Shown piece by piece: positions 41,261-50,999 of a stretch of 64,000 nucleotides of DNA; position 1 is the stretch's first letter, and each line of letters begins with the position of its first letter. This DNA is from Adiantum capillus-veneris (taxonomy: Eukaryota; Streptophyta; Polypodiopsida; Polypodiales; Pteridaceae), in contig CM043964.1 of NCBI GenBank assembly GCA_014529385.2, positions 103,248,587 to 103,312,586 of the forward strand, in the 5' to 3' direction. The notes under the pieces were generated by a model that saw only the letters and a list, made by a program, of their open reading frames with translations, had not been told where the DNA came from and did no database searches. The translations under genes and the position numbers were made by a program.

Positions 41261-41780
41261 TTGAATGGACGGAGGAATGTGATGTAGCTTTTCGGAGATT
41301 AAAACTTCAGTTGTCCAAAGCTTCGATTATGATCCCTCTGAATTGGGGGCAAGATTTTCATATATTTGTGGATGCTTTTGACCGGGCCATTGGCAGTGTG
41401 CTGATGCAAGAACAAAATTAAGGGTGGTTTCGACCTGTCTACTACACCAACAGAAGATTATCATCCCGCAAAAGTCAATTATTCAGTGAAAAAGAGAATG
41501 TTTAGGGATGATTTATTCAATGAAAAAATTTCGACATTATCTGTTGGCCCGGCGGTTTTTCTTTCATGTGGATCATTCGGCTCTTCTATATCTGGTGCAC
41601 CAACAAAATTTGATAGGAAGATTGTCCAGATGGGTGCTCTTGTTGCAGGAACTTGATTTTGAGGTCATACATCGTCGAAGAGCCCATCATGCGGTGGCTG
41701 ACTACCTATCTAGGCTAGATTCTGGTGAGCTGCCGCCGACGGGGTGGCTAATGAATTTTTGGATGTGTCTCTCTTTTTAA
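41261..41780 (+). pseudogene. RNase H of element B
   Basis: HIFVDAFDRAIGSVLMQEQN (start of the fold) ends in a TAA at 41419-41421. The frame 41508-41780 continues with FFFHVDHSALLYLV and ADYLSRLDSGE at the end. A canonical single RNase H, with no second one before integrase, separates B from the Tat-like elements here. Confidence 0.8.
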
Positions 41781-43060
41781 CAGGAGCTGTTGTGGATGAT
41801 CTTACAGCTACGCAACAACCTAGGATCATCCCCAGCATTCCATGGACTTGGTATGAGGAGATGTTTCATTTTCTCGACAGTGTGGAAATTCCTTCATTCT
41901 TGTCTAGTCATCAAAGGAAACGGATGGCTATTAGAAGCAGGAATTTTGAGATTATCATGGGGAAGCTATTTTATCACATGGTTGCGGAGGTCTTGCTCAG
42001 ATGTGTTCTACCACAAGAACAAGAATCGGTTTTGGAGGAAGTCCATACCGGCATTGCAGGGGGCCACTTTGCAGCATTGATCATCACAACTAGGAAAGTT
42101 CTACAATCAGGATTATGGTGGCCTACATTGTTTCAAGATGCGAGAAGCTTTTTGCAAAAGTGTGATGTGTGTCAGCGGTTGGGAAAACCTACTAAAATGT
42201 CCAGAATGCCTTTTCAGTCGGTATTACCTTTGGAGCCTTTTCAAAAATGGGGATTAGATTTTATTCGACCTTTTAAACCAGTAGAGCAGCTCACTCTGGT
42301 AATAAGTATATTTTGACAGCCATGGATTATGCTACCAAATGGATGGAGGCATGGCCTTTGAAAGATAATACTACAGTTTTTGTTGTTGGGTGTTTATGTA
42401 AGGATGTTTTTTCTAGATATGGTTGTCTTATTGAGCTGGTTAGTGATCGGGGTAGCCATTTTTTGAATGCTACAATTTTGCTTTGTATTCCATAGGAAAT
42501 CTTTTCCATATTACCCTCAGGCGAATGGGTAGGTGGAATCAAATAATAAGCAATTGGTTTGTATTATAACAAAGTTAGTGAATATGCATAGAATGGATTC
42601 GGATGTGAAACTTCCTTCCACATTGTGGTCTTATTGGACAACATATAAAGTGGCAACATGATTGACTCCTTTCAAGTTGGCATTTGGTATGGAGGCAATT
42701 ACCCTAGTGGAGCATGTGGTTCCGAGTTTGTGGATGCTGATCGCGGATAAGCTTCTTTCGAAAGATTCCATAATTTATAGTTTGGATGTTTTGCAGGAAT
42801 TAGATGAAGAGCGGTTGCACAGTTTTGCGGTGTTGCAAGATCTGCAGTCCAGGCGGAAGAAATGATTGAATCGATCTAAAGCACGCCAATTTTTATGGGG
42901 GCAGTTGGTACTTGTATTTAATTCTCGCATTGAGAAGATACCTGGGAAGCTAAAATTACGGTGGTTGGGACAATTTTGGATTTTTAAAGCATGCGAGCCC
43001 ACTTCTTTTTATTTGGTGAATTTGTGGGGAGAGGTGATTTTTGTGCCGGTGAATGGATTT
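41744..43060 (+). pseudogene. Integrase of element B
   Basis: The frame 41744-42316 holds the HHCC finger (VHTGIAGGHFAALI ... CDVCQRLGK) and the first Asp (WGLDFIRPF). The next frame has AMDYATKWMEAWPL and ELVSDRGSHFLN with the second Asp (42313-42495). Later frames hold TPFKLAFGMEA and the C-terminal KIPGKLKLRWLGQFWI. Several frameshifts and stops. Confidence 0.8.
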
Positions 43061-43329
43061 TGACTACGCCATTATTTCTCACCTACCTCGATTCAGTGCC
43101 CCTTTGCTGTGGTACAAGAAACCACCTTAATCATGATTGGGAATTCTTTTGCATGCAATCTTGGAAAACGAGAAAAGGGCAATGATGATTGCAACACCAT
43201 AGGACACCCTATTTTGAGAACATGTTGTGAGTGGTTTAGTGCATGCAGTTGATACCTTATACTCTCCTCCCACTTTTTGCATCGTGCTCGCAAGGTTCTA
43301 CTGTATTATTTCTCTGCTCTTCCGTGTCT

Positions 43330-45390
43330 CTTCGCTACCATGACAGATTCCCTACTGCAATGCATTCCATTTACTCCAATGCAGCAGCTAGCTCTTCGCA
43401 GGGTGGACGCTTGGTTGCAGGATTTGTGCCTACTTGTCTTCGCCAAACTGGATTGGCAAGGAATCCCTCTTCACCCGTAGGCCACAACATTGATAGAGCA
43501 GCTAGCTACTGGTGATATGGTGCAAATCAACAACCTAGTAGATTTAGTTGATAGCAAAGAGGATTTCAAGATGCTGCTGTTTTCCCAGTGATGATGTTGT
43601 GTGAGCATCGCATGTTATTCTTGCTGCAGAGGCCGAACAAGAGTTTGTCTTGAAGTTAAAGGGTGAATACAAATTATCAGGGCTTACAGATACAGCGATA
43701 AGGGATGCCTATCGCTGGCTTCTTGAGGCAATTTGGTTGCAAGCCAAAACGTATACGATTTCGGCCAAAGCACGCAATGTATTGCATTTGGCCAACTTTG
43801 GGCCAGTGGTGTGGGCAGTGATCGTCAGGGAACGGTTTTGCTAGCAGAGTGCCAAAGAGTTGTGGCACAGATGGGGTGAAGTACTTCAACAAATACAAAA
43901 GTCGGCCAGCTGCTTACATTTGTGTTTCCATTGAGAGAAGTTTTTCCTCTCACCATTTGGCTTCTATGTCACTTTGAAGATGACAGATTTGTAGTATGTG
44001 GTATTGCTACACCCTTGCCACAAACTCAAAGTCAAGAAGTGCCTGTTGTACGGGTAACTCAAACCCCTGTTCTCATTGTGGATATGCCCGGTAGATCGAC
44101 TGCAATGGTAGCCTCTAGTGCACAGGAGATGGCCACTGCAGGAACATCGAACAGAAAACGAGTTTGGGAGGAGAACTTGTTTTCCACACCACCTCCTCCT
44201 ACGACATCCGCCTTGCCGAAGGATTTCGCTGTTGCGCGTTGGAGACACAAAATGCAGAAAAGGGAGGCAACCTCCACCCTCTGGCTGGGACTGGCTCTAC
44301 AGGTGCGGATACTTCCTCGCAACCAAAAAATTTTGGAGTTATTATCACTGCTACTCTGATGGAGGGCACTCTTCCAGTAGTTTTGCCCTGGGAAACGACT
44401 GCCGCAAACCCCTCTGATCAGCTCCAAGCGTGCGGCACATTTTTGCAGCATCTTGTAGAGTCTCTACATTTGACCTGGCCAGCTCTCGCAATTGAGGCAC
44501 GCATCATTGAGTTGGAAATGCAAGTAACAGCTTTGCAGGCTAGCATTGCTGATTTAACAAATCAAAATGTAGCATTAACTACAGCACCTCGGTGGAAAAC
44601 TAAAGAAATCCAGACAGTGCGGGAGGCTAACTCTGTGTTTGTTGCTTCTATTCAAGAGAAATTTCTTTAATTGGAAACGCAGAATAGCCTTGCCACTTAC
44701 TTAGCATCTCATCCTGGTGATGTGAAGATTAACATGAATGATCTGGATGTCTTAGTAGTGGAGATGCAGTAGGACCTCCACAATTTTTTAGAGACTCAAA
44801 TGAAGAGTTGGAGATCAAGGCTCTCTACCGAGGTGATAACGCAGCAACCAATTCAACACGTTGTGATGAGGCAACCTGAGCCGTTGAATAATGACAGAGG
44901 TAAGAATATTATCCCAGAAGGTTTTGATATTGCTGATTGGGCAAAAGCTACAAAAGATTGTGTTGAGGCCTAGGCTCATGTCTCTTGTTAGCAGCGAGTG
45001 ATTCATCGCCTTCGTAAGGAGCGGTGCAGAGTATGTTTTTGGGTGGAGACTTTGGCTCATTCATTCTCCCTCAGTCTTCCACCATGTCCTCCTTTTTGGC
45101 CTGCACTAAGAAGATACTTGTCTAGGTATTATCCTCTGCATACGCCTCTTGCTCCCTTGCCACAGGTACCTCAGTCTAGTTCTTTGCCAACACAACTCAT
45201 TCCAAGGGATTCTTGGCCGGAGCTACCTGAGATAGATTGACAGCTATTGGCCAAGGTGTATCGGGCCCATCGTCGCCAAGATTTTGAAGGATTTGGCTAT
45301 ATCGACATTTCGTCCTCACAAGAGTAGATGGAGGAACAACAACCGCAACCTTCAACACGGAGGGGCTAAGGTGTGGGTTCACGCAATCCA
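43330..45390 (+). pseudogene. Extra decayed ORF between integrase and the 3' LTR of B
   Basis: About 2 kb of protein-like sequence in changing frames. It may start at the ATG near 43340 (MTDSLLQCIPFTPMQQLALR), continues through 43650-43844 (DTAIRDAYRWLLEAIWLQAK) and ends with a heptad-like helix at 44460-44670 (IEARIIELEMQVTALQA) and a proline-rich stretch around 45060-45240. No signal peptide or transmembrane segment is convincing, so it is not an obvious env. It lies where Athila-type elements carry an env-like ORF. Function unknown. Confidence 0.5.
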
Positions 45391-45404
45391 CCGTGCATGC
45401 CAGG

Positions 45405-45797
45405 TGTTATGGCATAAGCCACACAGTGAGGTCATGCGGTCCTGCGGAGGTTCGGACATTGTAGACTAGGAGTCATGCGGCTTTGGGATAGTTCTTCATA
45501 GGATATCATGGGATAGGACGAGGTATTGCACCGTTCCCAATCTGCGCTGGAGCAACGGTTGTATATGGGGGGCATACCTGTCTTTGGGGATATGTCTAAT
45601 ATTCATGTCATCAATACATCTTCTCTCTTGTACTCTGTGTTCGGTTGCATATCAACAATGAAGAAGACGGTGTTCTATTTCTGTAACTTGTCTTCTATTC
45701 TGCCTTCCTGTGTTTTGATGTTCATATAATGTAAGACAGTGTGAGGTTAATCATTCCCGTAATGCTTATTGCTCCTCTGTGGTCAATAGACATTACA
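45405..45797 (+). repeat. 3' LTR of element B
   Basis: 393 bp, TGTTATGGCATAAGCC to GACATTACA, followed by the ACATG duplication. It differs from the 5' copy at many sites and by an 11-bp length difference near 45430. Confidence 0.9.
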
Positions 45798-45802
45798 ACA
45801 TG

Positions 45803-46515
45803 TGGTTTCTCAAAATGGAATAGAAGGCGACCCAAAGAAAGTTAAATCTTTGTTGCTTATGGATCTCCCCAGCAACACAAAGGATTTGGCATCATTTTTG
45901 CATAAGCTTAGGTACCTGTCACGTTTTTTCTGGATGTTATGTCAATTTGTGTATCCTCTCCAGAGATTGAGTCAAAGAGTTCAAGGGTTTGAGTGGAATG
46001 AAGACATGCAACAGGCTTTTGATGGTATCAAGGAGGTATTGTGTGCTCTACCAACAGTGAGTTCTCCTGACTTGGAATCAATTTTCTATGTATCTATTAG
46101 TGTGGGGTCAGTAGCTTTTGGGTATGTTCTCTTACAGAGAAGGAACTTCAAGCCAGTCTATTTTGAGAGAAAGATGAAGAATGTAAACGAGTTTTCCTAC
46201 ACAGAAATGGAACAATGGGTCTTTGCCTTGGTTCTTGCTTGTTGTAGGTTTAAAACATATCTGTTGCCCCAAAAGTTCTACATGCTTAGCACATCAAACC
46301 TGTTTTCGGATGTAGTATAACATTTAAAGCCTAGCAAGTGCATCTTAAAGTGGACTATGGAGCTTCAAGAGTATGAGTTTGAGTTTAAAGTGGATCATTC
46401 TATTAAAGCTCACTTGGCGGACATAGTGGTACACAACGGAGGTGAGCTTCCATCTTACCAAAGGGTTGACAAGGATGATCATGAAGAGGAAGTAGATATT
46501 ATAGATGCGTAGACA
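45803..46515 (+). pseudogene. RT connection and first RNase H of A2 (continuation after B)
   Basis: The frame 45802-46320 resumes the A2 RT directly (VSQNGIEGDPKKVKSLLLMD) and runs into the inactive first RNase H (FYVSISVGSVAFGYVLLQ). A TAA at 46318-46320 and a further TAG near 46510 break it. Confidence 0.8.
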
Positions 46516-47128
46516 ATGATGTGTGATGGTGCATACAGGAAAGTTCTTCAAAAGGCAAGTGGTGGGGTAGTCATTAAGAACCCAAAAGGCGATGTAATCT
46601 TCTCTAGAGCTTACGATCTTGATGAAGCTGAAAGTAACAATGAGGCCGAGTATCTCACGCTTTTCCTTGGGTTGAAGCAGTGTGTTGAGTTTGGATTGAA
46701 GAGGGTCATTGCAAAAGGGTATGGGTTGCTAGTCATGAATCAGTTGCTTGGTTTGTCGGATGTTAAGAAAGACAATTTGAAGACGTGGTTCTATGGCATC
46801 AAGAAGCTTTTGCATGAGTTTGAGAAAATACAGTTTAAGCATGTTCCTTGTGAGAAAAATAAAGAAGATGATGAGTTGGCTAGGGACAAGTTGGATGCCT
46901 TGGTAGCTCCTTTAAAGGTCAAGGAAGCCTTGTATGTAGAAAGAGAATCATTGCAAGGTGTAGAAGTATTTCTTGGTAAAGGGCAATGTCCAAAGGGCAT
47001 GTCAAAGGTTTGGCGTAAGAGAATAGTTTTAAAAGCAAGAAATTGCACATTGATAGGTGAGGATCTCATGCTTTATGGCAAGGATAGCATTTTGAGAAAG
47101 TGCCATACAAAGAAGAAATAGGCTTGAT
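46516..47128 (+). pseudogene. Archaeal-type RNase H and start of integrase of A2
   Basis: The frame 46516-47121 has DGAYRK (D), NNEAEYLTLFLG (E), an AKGYGLLVMNQ where the third Asp is replaced by Tyr, and DDELAR (D). The integrase N-terminus follows but is cut at about 47128, before the zinc finger is complete. About 600 bp that A1 has at 18325-18925 are missing here. Confidence 0.8.
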
Positions 47129-47640
47129 AGAACTGCATATAGAGTGTCAGCACAGTTTACACCAGATGAGCTTGTTTATGGAAAAGAAGCTCTTATGCCC
47201 ATATAAGTACATTTGGATGCCTTGAAGTTGTTGTGCAGAATGCAAGTTTCGCATACTGACAAGTTGCAGGAAAGAATTCTTTCTCTAGAGTTGTTGCAAA
47301 TGAATAGAGAGAAAACCAGTGATTATTATCTTCAACGAGCAGAGACAAGGATGGAGAAAATGAATAAGAGGCTCCCAGAGAAAGAGATTAAAGAGGGAGA
47401 TCTAGTGATGAAGTATGACTCTCGCTTTGATTTTACTTTTCAAAAGAAGTTGAGGGACAAATGGTTGGGTCCATAGAGAGTGAAGCATGTATTTCCTAAT
47501 GGCACATATGAGTTGGAAAAATTGTCTGGTGAACGTTTGCGCTATAGAATAAATGGGTATAGATTAAAGAAATATTTTGCAAGGGATGTGGTTCTAGATG
47601 CAAATAGTCTCTTGTTTGAGCATAAATACTCTAGCTTGAG
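47129..47640 (+). pseudogene. Integrase C-terminal part of A2
   Basis: After the deletion the sequence resumes with RTAYR-type integrase sequence and the C-terminal domain (frames 47213-47476 and 47480-47683; KYDSRFDFTFQKKLRDKWLG, then LSGERLRYRINGYRLKKYF). A TAG at 47474-47476 separates the two frames. Confidence 0.8.
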
Positions 47641-47649
47641 GGTGGGCAA

Positions 47650-48871
47650 TGATGATAGACCGCTTTCAACATGTACAAAGTAGCGTGTATATGCATGGTC
47701 ATATGTACAAAAAGATGTAAATACATGCATTTGGGAGCTTTCCAAAGTGTTTTCAAGTTTTAAAAAAGATGCAATATGTACACATTGTGAATAGTCAGGT
47801 TCACGTGTCAGTAGTAGTCGAGCACGTGTACATGCCTAGATAGGGTATCAAGGCCTTGGATATGGTTCTTGTTGGTCTCTTTTGGCTCTAGATAATGTGT
47901 TTGAGCTTTCTAGAATATAAATAATGCAAGCAACAAGTGCGGGCACTTTCATCCCACTCGAGAAGTTTGGGACATGCAGTAATTGTCTATTTATGGTGCC
48001 TGATCTGTGATGATACGTGCACCACCCTAGAAGTTGTCAAAAATGGAATGTGGGGATGTGGAAAAGTGATTTGGGTATCAATAATCAAGGTTACAAAATT
48101 TGGTGAATTTTGGAGTCCGTTTGGGATTTTTTTCGGGAAAAATGCTCACCGAGGGTCAAAATTGGGCCAAAAAAGGTCAAAAAATGGTGTGAAAATGATT
48201 CAAATTTCCACATCACTCATGTTTCCGTGAGTGTTCAAGATGAGGGAGAATTTTTGAAGCCAATTCCTGGCACTTTCACCTCTCTGTGTGTGGGAGAAAG
48301 CATGGCTCCTACAGGTGGTCTAGTGCAGTCTCGTCGCGTTCACGTCCTGTTTTTTAGTGTGTGGAGGAGTGAATGAGGTTTCTCTTTTAAATTTTGCACT
48401 TGGGAGAGTCTATGGAAATTTTGATATCTCCATGGATTTGTTTGTGCAAGTAATTGAGGGAAGAAGGTGCGGCTTGTTGCAAGACTATGTGACCTTGTAT
48501 CGGTGCCTTTTGGGTTGGTGCTACTTCAAAGAGTCCAACAAAGTGGAGTTTGGTGAAGGCTTTGCAATGGTTTGAAAGAGGCATTTTGTGAGTGGAGTTT
48601 TTTATTTTTTGACATTTTTTCTTGTATATTTTGTTCACCATCAAGTGTGATTTCAAGTGTTGATCAGCTTGACTCACCTTGTAGTGTCTGCTTCTGCGGG
48701 CAAGCAAGGACTTGTAGGTCGAGGTGTTTGGAGTTTGAATTGATCTTGTGGGTAGAATTTTTAGGGATCTCTTGAGTGTTGGTGAGTGAAGTGAGTCAGT
48801 TAGTGAATACCTTGTGTTGGGTTGAGGTGTCTAGGTGTGTGAGTGTGCGCATGGCGTCTTTTTCTCCATCA
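47650..48871 (+). repeat. 3' LTR of A2, full length
   Basis: 1222 bp, TGATGATAGACC to CTCCATCA. It is the most complete LTR of family A in the window and defines the ends of the other three copies. Confidence 0.88.
47916..47923 (+). promoter_or_regulatory. TATA box of the family A LTR
   Basis: TATAAATA lies about 270 bp into the LTR. A1 copies have TGTAAATA at this place. The A2 5' LTR begins inside this box. The promoter role is inferred. Confidence 0.5.
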
Positions 48872-49560
48872 CTGTAATATTGCTTTGCACACTGATTCAC
48901 TCTCTTTTTGTTTATTTGAATCTATGAATTTGTGAGACCATATTGTGAGATATGCCTTTTTGTGAGAATTCTTTGATGAATTCCTCAAACAACTCGTCTA
49001 GGGTCTCAAAATCACATCTTTCCACTGAGTCAAACCATGTAGCCACATCATCTTCCAAAGTTAGTCCAAATCCCGCAAGCTGTGTTGCAAAATTCAAAAA
49101 TTCCTCTACTCTAATCACTCTTTTGAAATCCACTACGTGATCTCTCAGGTATTTATCTCTGGTGTATTTTTTGTTTGCCCATTTTGGATTTGGGATGGTC
49201 TAACTTGGCGGCTGTCTACAAGTATAACCATAGAATTTCCCAATCCTTCTCTCGCTTCAGGTCTTCCACTATGCCTAGGTTCTTCTTCAAAGGGATTAGT
49301 TGTTCTGTTGGAAATCGGTCCATTAGGAAAATTGACTTCATCTCTCATTATCCCTCTAGAAGGCAATCTAGGTGGCTCCCTTTTTGGAATTCTCATGTTT
49401 GGTGGAGATATATGTGGTCCTTCATTGACTAAATATCCACCTCTTTCTAGTGCAATATGTGGAATTGTGCTTTCTATAGCTCTGTATCTCGTCCATACTT
49501 ATCAAGAACTATAGACTTCCATTGATAGTCGACTCCGTATGTATAGACGGGTAGAAGCAT
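48872..49560 (-). pseudogene. N-terminal gag of element E
   Basis: Minus-strand frames 49145-49396 (basic, RIPKREPPRLPSRGIMRDEV) and 48912-49133 give a gag capsid start: EFLNFATQLAGFGLTLEDDV, TWFDSVERCDFETLDELFEE and HNMVSQIHRFK. A stop and a one-base shift follow (SVCKAILQ). A2 begins immediately after. The protein continues at 25154 on the other side of A2. Confidence 0.7.
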
Positions 49561-49834
49561 GAGTGGGTGGACACAATAGCTGTGTCCAAGACATTTCTTT
49601 TAGGTGAGTGAGGAAGCTAATAATTCTCATCCTTTGAAACATTAAAAACTATTTTTTGGGGCTGATAATAGCACTAAATTTTTGGAATGTGGTCACGACT
49701 CATGAATTACGATTTCATAATGGCACTACTTTTTGAACGTGGTGAGGTAACGACCCTCCCATGCGTTAGGGTTTTGATCTTCTCTTCATCTCTCTCTCTC
49801 TGCTGCACTCTGTGTTCTCGCAGCTATGTGTACT

Positions 49835-49983
<149 letters not shown>

Positions 49984-50052
49984 AACTCTTTCTGTATTGC
50001 TCTCTCACTCTCTCCAAGCGTCTTTCTTCTGCTTTGTAGGTGAGTAGAGGTC

Positions 50053-50990
50053 ATGGTGGAACTTGCATCTTTGGAAGGGGAGGATAAGGATCAGGTTCCT
50101 TGCCATTATCTATTTCTTTCCCTCTCTTTTTAACTATTGTACTTTGGGCAGGTCTTGTTTAAATGCACTTGTATCTTTGCCAATGGTTGGTTCATTTTAG
50201 GACTTGAAGCAGACAATGATGTTCAAGGAATATGAAGCTTTCTGTAAGAGAGAACTAAGATTTCAATTGAAGAGAAGAGAAGATGTAGGTTTGGTTGTTG
50301 AAAGAGAAGTGGATGAAGCAGCCAAAGGAATAGAAGACTTAAGAAAGGAACATGGTTGTGCCGCCGATAATGAAAAAAGATCAAAGATAGCAAAAGGGAT
50401 TTCACGATATATACTTCAAAGAACAAGTGGAATGGGCATGGACACCAATAAAGACATATTCAATTGGATGATTCAGCACCCTTCAGTGAAAGATCTCCAA
50501 AACGACAAGGCATCAACACCCTGTTTGCAAATACGCTGATAGCAAATATTTTGAAACACACTTCAATACTTGAAGAGGCCACAAACTGAAGATGATATGT
50601 TCCTTAAGAGGTCTACCATGATGATGCTTGTGAGCTCAAAATACCCAGAGGAGGCACAATGCCTTAGTGTCAATGTTGTCTCCAAGCTACTTTCTATTCA
50701 TCATAAAAGGAACTTGTATGGAACCAAGAATTGGCTACTTCAACAAACTTAGAAGACCACTTTGTGCTTTGCCACATGTCATCACAGTCTTCAAAAAAGT
50801 CACATACCTGAAGAGGTAAAGCAACTAGTAGTCAACTTTTGGACACTTGAGACTCATGTATCCCCCAACAAAAAGGACATATATCAAAAGAGAATTGGTC
50901 AAAAGGAGTATATCAAACATCCCATCCATTTATTGAAAGTGTCACATGTATGGAAGAAAGCGTATGCCATGTAGTGGCTTTCTGTATTTG
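50053..50990 (+). pseudogene. Plus-strand gene fragment with one clear intron, unknown function
   Basis: ATG at 50053 and 14 codons end in CAG, followed by a GT donor at 50095 and a TTTTAG acceptor at 50199-50200. Exon 2 (50201-50539) continues in frame: a charged helical protein (KEYEAFCKRELRFQLKRRED). After a TGA at 50537 the sequence stays coding-like in shifted frames: LIANILKHTSILEEA near 50535, MMMLVSSKYPEEAQ at 50620 and, after 50760, VVNFWTLETHVSPNKKDIY and KEYIKHP. I recall similar W-x-V-SPNKKD segments in poorly described transposon-associated proteins but cannot name the family. It is either a multi-exon gene or a decayed one. Confidence 0.45.
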
Positions 50991-50999
50991 TTAGATAAC

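Larger units (their letters stand above)
29046..45797 (+). mobile_element. Element B: degenerate Ty3/gypsy element, split by element D
   Basis: LTRs at 29046-29427 and 45405-45797 start TGTTA, the right one ends ATTACA, and ACATG is duplicated at 29041-29045 and 45798-45802. The A2 RT sequence is interrupted exactly there. Order inside: gag with zinc knuckles, (D insertion), protease, RT, RNase H, integrase and then 2.3 kb with an extra decayed ORF before the 3' LTR. Only one RNase H is present, so it is not Tat; the RT signature and the extra 3' region recall the Athila type, but I would not insist. LTRs differ at many positions, so it is old. Net length is about 8.5 kb. Confidence 0.9.
25145..48871 (+). 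mobile_element. Element A2: second Tat-like A-family copy, split by element B
   Basis: It has the same family and order as A1: 5' LTR (25145-26088, truncated), PBS, gag, protease, RT to 29045, then after B the connection region, two RNase H domains, remnants of integrase and the 3' LTR (47650-48871). Removing B leaves about 7.0 kb. It lacks the integrase core and has stops throughout. It is inserted in the gag of element E. No target duplication can be read because its 5' end is truncated. Confidence 0.88.
21540..49560 (-). mobile_element. Element E: minus-strand gag-protease retroelement, split by A2
   Basis: The gag N-terminal part (48872-49560) and the gag C-terminal, protease and tail parts (21540-25154) lie on the same strand on either side of A2. 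The right piece ends in a gag helix (SVCKAILQ after a frameshift) and the left piece resumes with FIQGMRHASLQKYL, about 25 residues further on. That gap and the loss of the first part of the A2 5' LTR fit one deletion at the left join. No RT, RNase H or integrase remains are visible on this strand. Outer ends and LTRs were not found. Confidence 0.6.

Noticed and set aside
29046-45797. Endogenous caulimovirus or retroviral env
   Set aside because: LTRs with a 5-bp duplication, integrase and no movement-protein motif point to a Ty3/gypsy element; the third ORF shows no membrane segments.
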